Below, piece by piece: positions 6,086 to 14,505 of a stretch of 26,721 bases of DNA. The number at the start of each line of letters is the position of its first letter. Position 1 is the first letter of the stretch. The stretch comes from an uncultured Alistipes sp. (lineage in GTDB: Bacteria; Bacteroidota; Bacteroidia; Bacteroidales; Rikenellaceae): contig UROX01000013.1 of NCBI GenBank assembly GCA_900549685.1, forward strand, positions 1 through 26,721, written 5' to 3'. Below the pieces are notes generated by a model that saw only the letters and a list, made by a program, of their open reading frames with translations, did no database searches and was not told the origin of the DNA. The translations under genes and the position numbers were made by a program.

Positions 6086-8929
6086 ATGCGGCGGTTCGTC
6101 ATGCGTGCGGCGATTGCGCTGCTGTGCTGGTTTCCGGTCTCGGTTTCTGGACAGTATTACGATTGGGGACGCTCGCCTCAGGGCATGCGTTGGAAACAGG
6201 CGAAAACCGGTTTCGGAAAGATCGTTTACCCCGATTATTATTCGGGAAACGCCGCCCGGATGGCGAATTATCTGGATACGATCCGTCCGTGGATATCGTA
6301 CGGATACGATCACGGACCTCTGCGTCTGCCGGTGGTCATGCATACCGAGAATTTCGTTTCGAACGGGCTGGTGCTCTGGGCGCCGCTCCGCATGGAGATC
6401 GAGGCGATCGCACCTCCGGCTCCGTTCGCCGAGCCGTGGCTCAAACAGCTTGCCACGCACGAATACCGCCATGCCGTGCAGTACGGCAATTTGTACCGGC
6501 GCTGCATGAAAGGCATAGGCTGGATCGTCGGACAACAGGCCGGTCTGGTCAGTTCGGCACTGGTTCCGGTCTGGCTGCTCGAAGGCGACGCCGTGATGGC
6601 CGAGACGCAGATGGCCTCTTTCGGACGGGCGTTGCAGCCCTCCTTCACGATTGAGATGAGAGCTTATCTGACCGAGGGAAAAAAGAAATTTCCGCTCGAC
6701 AAGTGGTTTTGCGGTTCTTACAAGGATTTCATGCCGGATCATTATCAGTTCGGTTATCAGCTCACCGCGTGGTCCCGGGAACGTTACGGCGACGACATAT
6801 GGTCCCGCGTCATGGATTACGGTGCCCGGAGACCCTATACGATCCTGACGACGAAGTGGGCGCTGAAACGTTATTACCGCACTTCCGTCGATGAGATCGC
6901 CCGGAACACGCTCGACGATCTGACCCGGTTCTGGCTCTCGCAGCCGCTCGTCGAGAACAGCGCCCGGATCGTTCCGACCCCCGTGACGAGCTATACGGTA
7001 TATGAGGCTCCGATGCGGCTCGACGACACGACGCTGCTGGCGCTCAAGAAAGATATGGACCGGACGAGCCGTGTCGTTGCGATCGATCTCCGGACGAATC
7101 GGGAGAAAAAACTCTTTTCGACAGGGAACATCCACACCTCGCCCGTATGGAGAGACAGTGTGCTCTATTGGAGCGAATACCGCAGCAGTACTCTTTGGGA
7201 ACAGAGGGTATTGTCCCGTGTCTGCCGGTACGATCTGCGGACCGGCAAACGTTCGGTGGTGAGAGACCGGGGACCGGCGGCTCTCTATCCGGTTCCTCTG
7301 CCCGGGGGACGCCTGGCTACGGTTTCTTACGACTATACGGGGCGTTATCGGCTCGATCTGGGCGGCGGCGAGCTTTTCCCTTTTCCCGAGGACATGACCG
7401 TGCACGGGCTGGCCTATGACGACCGGACGGGTACGATGGCTTTCATCGCGCTGGACGACCGCGGAATGTGGATCGGACGCATCGATCTCGTCTCGGGACG
7501 CATCGATCCGGTTACGCAGCCTTCGCGGGTGAGCGTCTACAACCTGAGGGCCGGGAACGGGTGTCTCTCTTTCAATTCGATCGCTTCGGGGAAAGACGAA
7601 ATCCATTTGTACGACCTCCGAAGAAAAGAAGAATACCGGCTGAGTCGTTCGCGTTACGGGTCGGTCGCGCCGGCGGCTCCCGACGACAGGGGGGAGCTGT
7701 TCTTTACGACTTATTCTCTGGACGGTTACCGGCTTTCGCGCCAGCGGATCGATGTCGATTCGCTGGTCGTCGTCCCGTATCGGGAACTGCCCGAAAACAC
7801 TGTCAATCCTCCCCGCCGCAAATGGGACGTGATGAATATCGACACTGTGACGGTGTCGTCCGGATTCCAGGAGGGAACGCCGGTGCGGCGTTTCCGGAAA
7901 GGACTGAGGCTGTTCGACGTGCACAGTTGGGCACCGTGGGATTTCAATCCGTTCCACATAGCCGACGAAAACCGTATCGACATCACCTTCGGTGCGACGG
8001 TCATGTCGCAGGACCTGCTCAGTAGCACGACCGGTTATCTGGCTTACGGATACGCCGGAGGGCGGGGAAGCCGGTGGCGCGGCGCGATCAATTATGCGGG
8101 ACTGGCGCCCCGGTTCAGCCTTTCGTTCGACTACGGAGGCGGAGACCAGCTCGTTTACGGAGACCGCAGCGCCGTGTCCGGCGATCTGAAAAGATATTTC
8201 CAGCTTACGCTGTACGCCTCGCTTCCGATGACCCTTTCTTCGGGCCATCGTATCCGGACGCTCACGCCTTTTGCCGAACTGCGTCACATGAATGCTCTGA
8301 TCGTCCGTCCTTCGGGATACGACAAGGGCTATCAGCGGCTGGTGACGGGACTGACCTATACCGACAACGTGCGCATGGCCGTGCGCGATCTGTTGCCCCG
8401 GTGGGGTTACGCTTTGCGCTTCACGACGGTCAATGCGCCGTTCCGGGACGGCTTCGGCCGGCTCTATTCGCTTTTCGGCCGGCTGTACATGCCCGGTGCG
8501 GCCCGGCATCATTCGCTCATGCTGCGCGGAAACCTGCAACGGCAGAGCGATTCTGACTATAATTTCTTTTACAAGGAACTCTATCCCCGTGGCGCGGTTT
8601 ACGACCGTATGGGAACGCATTATGCCGCGCTGTCGGCCGATTACCAGCTCCCGGTGTGGTATCCCGACGGAGGTATAAGCAGCATTCTCTATTTCAGTCG
8701 CGTGAGGATGAACCTCTATTACGATTTCGCCCGTTTCCGCGAGGTCGCGAAGGGAGAGAGGGGGCCTGTGTTCGGAATGCGCTCCGTCTCTTCGTTCGGC
8801 GGCGAAATCATACTGGACATGCACCCGCTGCGTATACCGTCGAAGGTTACGACGGTGGGCTTCTATATTTTCCGTCCCGACGACCGGCGGGGCGTGGTGA
8901 CCGGACTCAATCTTTCGTTGCCCATTTAG
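6086..8929 (+). CDS. Exported zincin-like protein with beta-propeller and outer-membrane barrel-like C-terminus
   Basis: Large protein of 947 residues with a type I signal peptide (MRRFVMRAAIALLCWFPVSVSG, cleavage near 22; the two parts are basic then hydrophobic). Residues 25-300 contain a zinc-metallopeptidase signature: HEYRH at 125-129 (HExxH) and, 36 residues on, WLLEGDAVMAE with E166, the layout of a gluzincin third ligand. Residues about 300-590 show repeated blade-like units typical of TolB/WD40-type propellers (such as SPVWRDSVLYWSE and EIHLYDLRRKEEYRLS). After an HSWAPW motif near 612, residues about 630-947 consist of alternating, aromatic-rich strands like an outer-membrane beta-barrel, although the last residue is Ile rather than the usual aromatic. 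It follows the SUI1-like gene by 4 nt. I know of no characterised function; substrate and activity are unknown. Confidence 0.85.
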   Translation: MRRFVMRAAIALLCWFPVSVSGQYYDWGRSPQGMRWKQAKTGFGKIVYPDYYSGNAARMANYLDTIRPWISYGYDHGPLRLPVVMHTENFVSNGLVLWAPLRMEIEAIAPPAPFAEPWLKQLATHEYRHAVQYGNLYRRCMKGIGWIVGQQAGLVSSALVPVWLLEGDAVMAETQMASFGRALQPSFTIEMRAYLTEGKKKFPLDKWFCGSYKDFMPDHYQFGYQLTAWSRERYGDDIWSRVMDYGARRPYTILTTKWALKRYYRTSVDEIARNTLDDLTRFWLSQPLVENSARIVPTPVTSYTVYEAPMRLDDTTLLALKKDMDRTSRVVAIDLRTNREKKLFSTGNIHTSPVWRDSVLYWSEYRSSTLWEQRVLSRVCRYDLRTGKRSVVRDRGPAALYPVPLPGGRLATVSYDYTGRYRLDLGGGELFPFPEDMTVHGLAYDDRTGTMAFIALDDRGMWIGRIDLVSGRIDPVTQPSRVSVYNLRAGNGCLSFNSIASGKDEIHLYDLRRKEEYRLSRSRYGSVAPAAPDDRGELFFTTYSLDGYRLSRQRIDVDSLVVVPYRELPENTVNPPRRKWDVMNIDTVTVSSGFQEGTPVRRFRKGLRLFDVHSWAPWDFNPFHIADENRIDITFGATVMSQDLLSSTTGYLAYGYAGGRGSRWRGAINYAGLAPRFSLSFDYGGGDQLVYGDRSAVSGDLKRYFQLTLYASLPMTLSSGHRIRTLTPFAELRHMNALIVRPSGYDKGYQRLVTGLTYTDNVRMAVRDLLPRWGYALRFTTVNAPFRDGFGRLYSLFGRLYMPGAARHHSLMLRGNLQRQSDSDYNFFYKELYPRGAVYDRMGTHYAALSADYQLPVWYPDGGISSILYFSRVRMNLYYDFARFREVAKGERGPVFGMRSVSSFGGEIILDMHPLRIPSKVTTVGFYIFRPDDRRGVVTGLNLSLPI

Positions 8930-8997
8930 TCGTTCCGCCGTAAAATACGACGGGGGTCGAAACCGTTGTTTTCATGGAAATATAGAGAATTAAATCG

Positions 8998-9005
8998 TAA
9001 CTTTG
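8998..9005 (+). promoter_or_regulatory. Bacteroidota -7 element for the PBP1A gene
   Basis: TAACTTTG matches TAnnTTTG and lies 24 nt before the ATG at 9030. A TTG at 8966-8968 is 29 nt away, too far to be a confident -33 partner. The upstream DNA is AT-rich compared with its surroundings. Confidence 0.55.
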
Positions 9006-9029
9006 CCCGAAAAGTCGTATTTTTTGTTT

Positions 9030-11396
9030 ATGGCCAAAAAGAAGATGATCGAACGGCTCCAGACCCCTGCGGCCGTGAAATGGTTTTGGATCGTGCTCTG
9101 CACGCCCGTCGCATTGATTGTTCTGCTGCTGTCGCTTACCCGCATGGGAGCTTTCGGAAAGCTGCCCACTTTCGAGGAACTCGAGAATCCGAAAAACAAT
9201 CTGGCGACCGAGATCTACTCCGAAGACGGGGAGATGATCGGCAGTTTCTTCATTCAGAACCGTTCGTATGTCGATTACGACGAGCTTTCGCCGGCTCTCG
9301 TGGCCGCGCTCGTGGCCACGGAAGATATGCGGTTCTATTCCCACTCGGGCATCGACTTCGTCTCGCTGGCGCGTGTGGCCGTCAAGACCCTCGCTCTGGG
9401 CAACCGGAGTCAGGGGGGCGGCAGTACGATCACCCAGCAGTTGGCCAAAAACCTCTATCCGAGGGATACGACCGTGTACCGCAATCCGATTTCGAAAAAT
9501 TCGAGGCTCGTGATCGCCAAGCTCAAGGAGTGGATCACGGCCGTCATGCTCGAATACAACTACACCAAGGAGGAGATCATCACGATGTACCTCAATACGG
9601 TGCCCTACGGCAGCAATGCGTTCGGCATCAAATCGGCCGCCCGGACCTTTTTCAATAAACTGCCTTCGGAACTCGATATCGAGGAAGCCGCCATGCTCGT
9701 CGGCGTGGTCAATGCCCCGACCCGGTACAGTCCCCGCAGCAACCCCGAACGGGCGCTGGTCCGGCGCAATACGGTCATCGGCCGGATGAAGGACAAGGGA
9801 TATATCGACCGTCGTCAGCGCGATTCGCTCCGGGCATTGCCGCTCGTGCTCGACTACCATCCCATTTCGCACAACGAGGGTACCGGGACGTATTTCCGCG
9901 AGATGCTGCGGCAGGTCATGACCTCTTCCCGCCCTGTGCGCGAGAGTTTCGCTGCGGGCGTCGCCGGAGACTGGGAGTATAAAAAGGCCGTCGCACAGTG
10001 GGACGAGAACCCGCTTTACGGTTGGTGTACGAAGAACAAGAAGGCCAACGGGCAGTCTTACGATCTGTATCGCGACGGACTCAAAATCTATACGACGATC
10101 GATGCCACGATGCAGAAATATGCCGAGGAAGCCGTCTGGGAACAGATGGGTAAAAACGTTCAGCCCCAGATGGATCGGACCATCGGATGGCGTAAAAGCG
10201 TTTTCTCCGATATCAGCAAGGAGGAAAGCGACGCCATCATGAAGCGGGCCATGCGCAATTCGGACCGTTACCGCATGCTCAAACGCGAAGGCGCGACGGC
10301 CGAAGAGATCGAGGAAGCCTTCCGCAAACCGGTCAAGATGCGTGTGTTCGATTACCGGGGCGACCGCGACACGACGATGACGCCCTACGATTCGCTGATG
10401 TACTACAAGCGTTTCCTGCGGGCGGGATTCATGGCGCTCGATCCGTCGAACGGTTATGTGAAGGCCTATGTGGGCGGAACGTCCTATCGTTATTTCAAAT
10501 ACGATATGGCCGGTCAGGGCAAGCGCCAGGTCGGTTCGACGATCAAGCCGTTCATCTATACGTTCGCCATCGAACAGTTGGGGCTGACGCCCTGTACGCC
10601 GGTGCCGAACCTGCCCGTGACGATCGAGACCGACAACGAGCCGTGGTCGCCGCGCGAGGCCTCGAAGGTGGTGTACGACGGGGCGCTCAAACCGCTCAAG
10701 TGGGGTCTGGCCAACAGCCGGAACAACTACTCGGCCTGGATTATGAAACAGGCCCGCCAGCCGCAGGCCGTTTCCGATTTCATCCATAAGTTCGGTATCG
10801 GAAGCTATATCGACCCGGTTTATGCGTTGTGTCTCGGTACGTCCGATTTCTCGCTTTTCGAACTGGTGGGTGCCTACGGCACGTTCGCCAACCGGGGACT
10901 GCATGTCGATCCTATTTTCGTTACGCGCATCGAGGACCGTCACGGAAACGTGCTGGCCAACTTCACCGCCCCCGCACAGGTCGCCATTTCCGAACAGACG
11001 GCCTATACGATGCTCAGTATGCTCAAGAATGTCGTCAATGCGGGAACGGCAGGCCGTATCCGTGCCATGGGGCTGACGGCCGATATAGGGGGTAAGACGG
11101 GTACTTCGCAGAAAAACTCCGACGCGTGGTTCATCGGCGTCACGCCGAAACTGGTGGCTGGCGGCTGGGTCGGCGGAGAGGACCGGAGTATCCACCTCGC
11201 TTCCGGCGGCGAAGGTTCGAAAATCGCTCTTCCCATTTTCGCTCTTTTCATGAAGAAGGTGTACGCCGACAGTAAGCTGGGCATCACCCAGAAAGACGAG
11301 TTCCCCGTGCCGGTGGGAGCCGTTTCCTACGAATGCGACGAAAGCGATGTCCGCGAGGCGGTGTCGGCCGGATACGAGGACGAGTTTTTCGATTGA
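9030..11396 (+). CDS. Penicillin-binding protein 1A (bifunctional transglycosylase/transpeptidase)
   Basis: Class A PBP of 788 residues that polymerises and cross-links peptidoglycan at the outer face of the inner membrane. One membrane anchor spans about 19-40. The GT51 glycosyltransferase domain shows the catalytic-Glu motif ATEDMRFYSHSG (E98), the GGSTITQQ motif (130-137), and the ITMYLNTVPYG motif. The transpeptidase domain has all three penicillin-binding motifs: STIK with nucleophile S503, SRN at 563-565, and KTG at 689-691 (GGKTGTSQ). The ATG at 9030 was chosen because it gives MAKKKMIER just before the anchor; the open frame from 9003 overlaps the promoter. It appears to be a single-gene unit with no clear intrinsic terminator after it. 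Homologues are variously named mrcA, ponA or pbpF. Confidence 0.97.
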   Translation: MAKKKMIERLQTPAAVKWFWIVLCTPVALIVLLLSLTRMGAFGKLPTFEELENPKNNLATEIYSEDGEMIGSFFIQNRSYVDYDELSPALVAALVATEDMRFYSHSGIDFVSLARVAVKTLALGNRSQGGGSTITQQLAKNLYPRDTTVYRNPISKNSRLVIAKLKEWITAVMLEYNYTKEEIITMYLNTVPYGSNAFGIKSAARTFFNKLPSELDIEEAAMLVGVVNAPTRYSPRSNPERALVRRNTVIGRMKDKGYIDRRQRDSLRALPLVLDYHPISHNEGTGTYFREMLRQVMTSSRPVRESFAAGVAGDWEYKKAVAQWDENPLYGWCTKNKKANGQSYDLYRDGLKIYTTIDATMQKYAEEAVWEQMGKNVQPQMDRTIGWRKSVFSDISKEESDAIMKRAMRNSDRYRMLKREGATAEEIEEAFRKPVKMRVFDYRGDRDTTMTPYDSLMYYKRFLRAGFMALDPSNGYVKAYVGGTSYRYFKYDMAGQGKRQVGSTIKPFIYTFAIEQLGLTPCTPVPNLPVTIETDNEPWSPREASKVVYDGALKPLKWGLANSRNNYSAWIMKQARQPQAVSDFIHKFGIGSYIDPVYALCLGTSDFSLFELVGAYGTFANRGLHVDPIFVTRIEDRHGNVLANFTAPAQVAISEQTAYTMLSMLKNVVNAGTAGRIRAMGLTADIGGKTGTSQKNSDAWFIGVTPKLVAGGWVGGEDRSIHLASGGEGSKIALPIFALFMKKVYADSKLGITQKDEFPVPVGAVSYECDESDVREAVSAGYEDEFFD

Positions 11397-11461
11397 TACC
11401 GGTAGGCGGTTGTATTAAAATGTTTTTAAATAAACATAAGAGATAAAAATAAAACAAATAG

Positions 11462-11492
11462 TTGTTTTTTTAATCTGTAAACGTTATGTTTG
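11462..11492 (+). promoter_or_regulatory. Bacteroidota promoter for asd
   Basis: TTG at 11462-11464 and TATGTTTG at 11485-11492 are separated by 20 nt, fitting the phylum's promoter spacing. The region just upstream (about 11415-11475) is strikingly AT-rich for this genome, like an UP-type stretch. The asd ATG is 93 nt downstream, leaving a leader of about 85 nt. Confidence 0.65.
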
Positions 11493-11585
11493 CGGCCGGA
11501 AATCAACTCGAATGTAAAAGCGGCATGACTCTGTCGCCGAGGTCCGGGAGGATCGGCGGAGAGTGCCGGATAAAAAACGAATGAA

Positions 11586-12596
11586 ATGAAAGTTGCGATT
11601 GTCGGGGCCAGCGGCGCCGTGGGACAGGAGTTTCTCCGGGTGTTGGAACAGCGGGATTTTCCCGTCGATGAATTGTTGCTGTTCGGTTCCGAACGCAGCG
11701 CGGGGCGCAAATACGTATTTCGCGGACAGGAAATCGCGGTCCGTCTGCTGGCTCATAACGATGACTTCAAGGGTGTCGATGTCGCGTTCGCATCGGCTGG
11801 TGCCGGTACGTCGAAAGAGTTCGCCGAGACGATCACCCGTCACGGGGCGCTGATGATCGACAACTCGAGCGCATTCCGTATGGACGAAGATGTGCCTCTG
11901 GTCGTGCCCGAGGTCAATCCCGAGGATGCGGTCGCTCCTCCGCGCCGGATCATCGCCAATCCGAACTGTACGACGATCCAGATGGTCGTGGCACTCAAAG
12001 CAATCGAAAATCTGTCGCACATCCGCCGTGTGCATGTATCGACCTATCAGTCGGCCAGCGGAGCGGGTGCCGCCGCGATGGCCGAGCTGGAAGAACAGCA
12101 TGCTCAGTTGGTGCGGGGCGAGCAGCCCACGGTCAATAAGTTCGCTTATCAGCTGGCCTATAACGTAATTCCTCAGGTGGATGTTTTCACCGACAACGGC
12201 TATACGAAAGAGGAGATGAAGATGTTCAACGAGACGCGCAAGATTATGCACTCGGATATCCGGGTGAGTGCGACATGCGTGCGGGTACCGGTCATGCGCG
12301 CCCATTCCGAGTCGGTATGGCTCGAAACGGAACGTCCCGTTTCTGCCGACGAGGCGCGTCGGGCTTTCGCTGCTGCGGAGGGTGTGGTGCTGATGGACGA
12401 GCCTTCCGAAAAGGTTTACCCGATGCCGTTGCCGCTGGCCGGAGTCGATGCGGTGTACGTGGGACGTATCCGCGGGGATATTTCCGATCCCAACGGACTG
12501 GCATTCTGGTGCGTGAGCGACCAGATCCGCAAGGGAGCCGCGTTGAACGCCGTTCAGATCGCCGAATATCTTGTCAAAACGGGACATCTGGGATAG
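11586..12596 (+). CDS. asd: Aspartate-semialdehyde dehydrogenase
   Basis: Cytoplasmic enzyme of 336 residues that reduces beta-aspartyl phosphate to aspartate semialdehyde with NADPH, at the branch toward lysine/diaminopimelate, threonine and methionine. The nucleotide-binding loop GASGAVG is at 7-13. The catalytic cysteine is C128 in NPNCTTIQM, and the acid/base histidine is H240 in VPVMRAHSES. The length is normal for the Gram-positive/Bacteroidota-like ASADH branch. The preceding enzyme of the pathway, aspartokinase, lies about 11 kb away on the other strand. The start is the first ATG after the promoter, with sequence ATGAAATGAAAGTT; the second ATG (11586) opens the correct frame. Diaminopimelate supply links it loosely to the neighbouring PBP gene, but they have separate promoters. 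Confidence 0.97.
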   Translation: MKVAIVGASGAVGQEFLRVLEQRDFPVDELLLFGSERSAGRKYVFRGQEIAVRLLAHNDDFKGVDVAFASAGAGTSKEFAETITRHGALMIDNSSAFRMDEDVPLVVPEVNPEDAVAPPRRIIANPNCTTIQMVVALKAIENLSHIRRVHVSTYQSASGAGAAAMAELEEQHAQLVRGEQPTVNKFAYQLAYNVIPQVDVFTDNGYTKEEMKMFNETRKIMHSDIRVSATCVRVPVMRAHSESVWLETERPVSADEARRAFAAAEGVVLMDEPSEKVYPMPLPLAGVDAVYVGRIRGDISDPNGLAFWCVSDQIRKGAALNAVQIAEYLVKTGHLG

Positions 12597-13126
12597 ATTC
12601 TTCCGTCGGTCGCCGTTTGATCGACTCGATACGATAACGTTCCGCCGGGCTTGAAAACGGGTCCGGCGGAATTCGTTTCCATCTGGCCGTACTCGATCGG
12701 AGAAGAAGGGGAGCGGAAAGCGGAGTGCGGATGCGCTGTGCCGGTACAGGACGGTCGTCGGTGCCGGATACCTGAAACGGACAAGGAGACCATATGCATG
12801 TGCCGGGAACGAACGGGGAAGGACTGTACGTTCGGACGCGATAAACGGGTACAATAAACGGAGAAAGGTCTTTATGCCGATAAAGGGATTTCGGGATCGG
12901 CGGGACCGGTCGTTCCGGCGGGAAATTTCTTGTCGTTGCTTGCCGGATTGCCTGACCGGCGGATGGGGCAACGGTGTGATTATTTGAAAGTAGGGTTCTG
13001 TTCCGGACGTTCACGATATGTCCGGAGGGCTTGTTCCGATGGGGATTTTTCGGATTCCGGGGGTGGAGACCGACGGGGATTGCGATCGTTTTGTTCGTGC
13101 GAGCCGGCGGCGTCGGGGGGATCGCC
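12597..13126. other. About 530 nt between asd and radA with no supported gene
   Basis: The region separates convergent asd and radA. Several short open frames cross it on both strands, but none shows a recognisable domain, a family start, or composition like the real genes; their translations are rich in Arg, Pro and Ser, as shadows of GC-rich DNA usually are. The only clear structure is the hairpin at 12640-12671. I saw no tRNA-like cloverleaf and no repeat family. A small structured RNA or a decayed gene cannot be excluded. Confidence 0.6.
12640..12671 (+). terminator. Hairpin downstream of asd, possible terminator
   Basis: TTCCGCCGG (12640-12648) pairs perfectly with CCGGCGGAA (12663-12671) across a 14-nt loop, 43 nt after the asd stop. 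No T-tract follows, so it is a weak terminator candidate on either strand. Confidence 0.35.
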
Positions 13127-14494
13127 TCAGTTTCCGATCACGGCTCTGGCGAGGTCTTCGATCTTATTGACGTATACGATGCCGATGCCGCCGGGAGGGT
13201 TGGGCAGGTTTTTGCGCAGGTAGCCCGAGACGACGATCCGCTTGAAGCCCAGCCGGGCGGCTTCGCCGATGCGTTGTTCGCTCCGCGGGGCGGGCCGTAT
13301 TTCGCCCGAGAGGCCGATTTCGCCGGCGAAACAGGTGTCGGCTCCGATAGGACGGTCGAAATAGGACGACAGGACGGCTGCCACGACGCTCATGTCGAGT
13401 CCCGTATCGCTGATCTTGAAACCGCCGGCAAAGTTCAGGAAAACGTCTTTCTGATACATCTTCAGCCCGACTCTTTTTTCGAGTACGGCCAGCAGCATGT
13501 TGAGGCGGCGGGAGTCGAATCCGGTGGCCGAGCGCTGGGGGGTGCCGTAGGCCGCCGTGCCGACGAGCGCCTGCGTTTCGATCAGGTAGGATCGCGCTCC
13601 GTCCAGTGCCGCGCCGACGGCGATGCCACTCAGCGGTTCGTCGTAATGCGAGAGGAGGATTTCGGACGGATTGGCCACCTCGACGAGTCCTTCGCCCCGC
13701 ATTTCGAACACGCCGATCTCGAACGTCGCGCCGAAGCGGTTCTTGATGCTACGCAGGATGCGGTAGATGTTGTTGTTGTCGCCCTCGAACTGCAACACGA
13801 CGTCCACGATGTGCTCCAGAATTTTCGGGCCGGCGATGATACCGTCTTTGGTGATGTGGCCGATGATGATGACCGACGTATCGGTCTGCTTGGCGTATTT
13901 CTGCAATAGGGCCGCGCATTCGCGGATCTGGGATACGCTGCCGGGCGAAGAGTCGATCGTTTCGGTGTGGATCGTCTGGATGGAGTCGATGACGACCAGA
14001 TCGGGCGAGTGCTGCGCCGTCTGGAGTAGTATGTTTTCGAGGTTGGTCTCGCTGTATATGAGACAGGCGTCGTTCTGTGTACCGATACGTTCGGCCCGCA
14101 TCTTGATCTGGTGGGGTGATTCCTCTCCGGAGACGTACAGCGTTTTCATGCCGGAGGTGCCGAGGGCGAGTTGGAGACTCAGCGTCGATTTGCCGATGCC
14201 GGGTTCTCCTCCCAGCAGAATCATCGACCCGCGCACGAGTCCACCGCCCAGCACCCGGTTCACCTCGCCGTTGCCGAGGTCCGTGCGCGAGAAGTCCTGC
14301 CGTTCAATTTCGCGGACCGGCAGCGGACGGTTCCTCTCTCCGCCCGACACGAACGAGACATTGCGCGGAGACTCTTTCTGAACGACCTCTTCGACGAACG
14401 TGTTCCACTCCCCGCAGGAGGGGCATTTGCCCACCCACTTGGCCGATTCGTGGCCGCAGTTGCGGCAGAAAAACGATTTCTTCAGTTTCGCCAT
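13127..14494 (-). CDS. radA: DNA repair protein RadA (Sms)
   Basis: Protein of 455 residues that acts in homologous recombination as a RecA-like, DnaB-type branch-migration helicase. Domains in order: a C4 zinc finger (C10, C13, C24, C27), a RecA-like ATPase with Walker A GGEPGIGKST at 95-104, the RadA-specific KNRFG motif at 251-255, and a C-terminal Lon-protease-like domain (about 280-455). The start is the ATG complementary to 14492-14494, giving MAKLKKSFFCRNCGHE, so the zinc finger sits at the N-terminus as in the family. It begins 11 nt after the rseP stop on the same strand, as the last gene of the LytM-like, dxr, rseP, radA run. No T-rich terminator is visible after it. Confidence 0.97.
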   Translation of the reverse strand: MAKLKKSFFCRNCGHESAKWVGKCPSCGEWNTFVEEVVQKESPRNVSFVSGGERNRPLPVREIERQDFSRTDLGNGEVNRVLGGGLVRGSMILLGGEPGIGKSTLSLQLALGTSGMKTLYVSGEESPHQIKMRAERIGTQNDACLIYSETNLENILLQTAQHSPDLVVIDSIQTIHTETIDSSPGSVSQIRECAALLQKYAKQTDTSVIIIGHITKDGIIAGPKILEHIVDVVLQFEGDNNNIYRILRSIKNRFGATFEIGVFEMRGEGLVEVANPSEILLSHYDEPLSGIAVGAALDGARSYLIETQALVGTAAYGTPQRSATGFDSRRLNMLLAVLEKRVGLKMYQKDVFLNFAGGFKISDTGLDMSVVAAVLSSYFDRPIGADTCFAGEIGLSGEIRPAPRSEQRIGEAARLGFKRIVVSGYLRKNLPNPPGGIGIVYVNKIEDLARAVIGN

Positions 14495-14505
14495 GGCTCG
14501 GGGAC

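Noticed and set aside
6002..8824. 940-codon minus-strand open frame opposite the zincin/propeller/barrel gene
   Set aside because: The plus strand has a signal peptide, a zincin motif and coherent domains, while the minus translation is Arg/Pro/His-rich with no motif. It is a codon-bias shadow.
8907..11195. 762-codon minus-strand open frame opposite the PBP1A gene
   Set aside because: It is fully antisense to a protein with all GT51 and transpeptidase motifs, and has no recognisable feature of its own.
12930..13909. Plus-strand open frames near the 3' end of radA
   Set aside because: Most of their length is antisense to radA, whose zinc finger, Walker A and KNRFG motif are certain. The part before 13127 shows no family signal.
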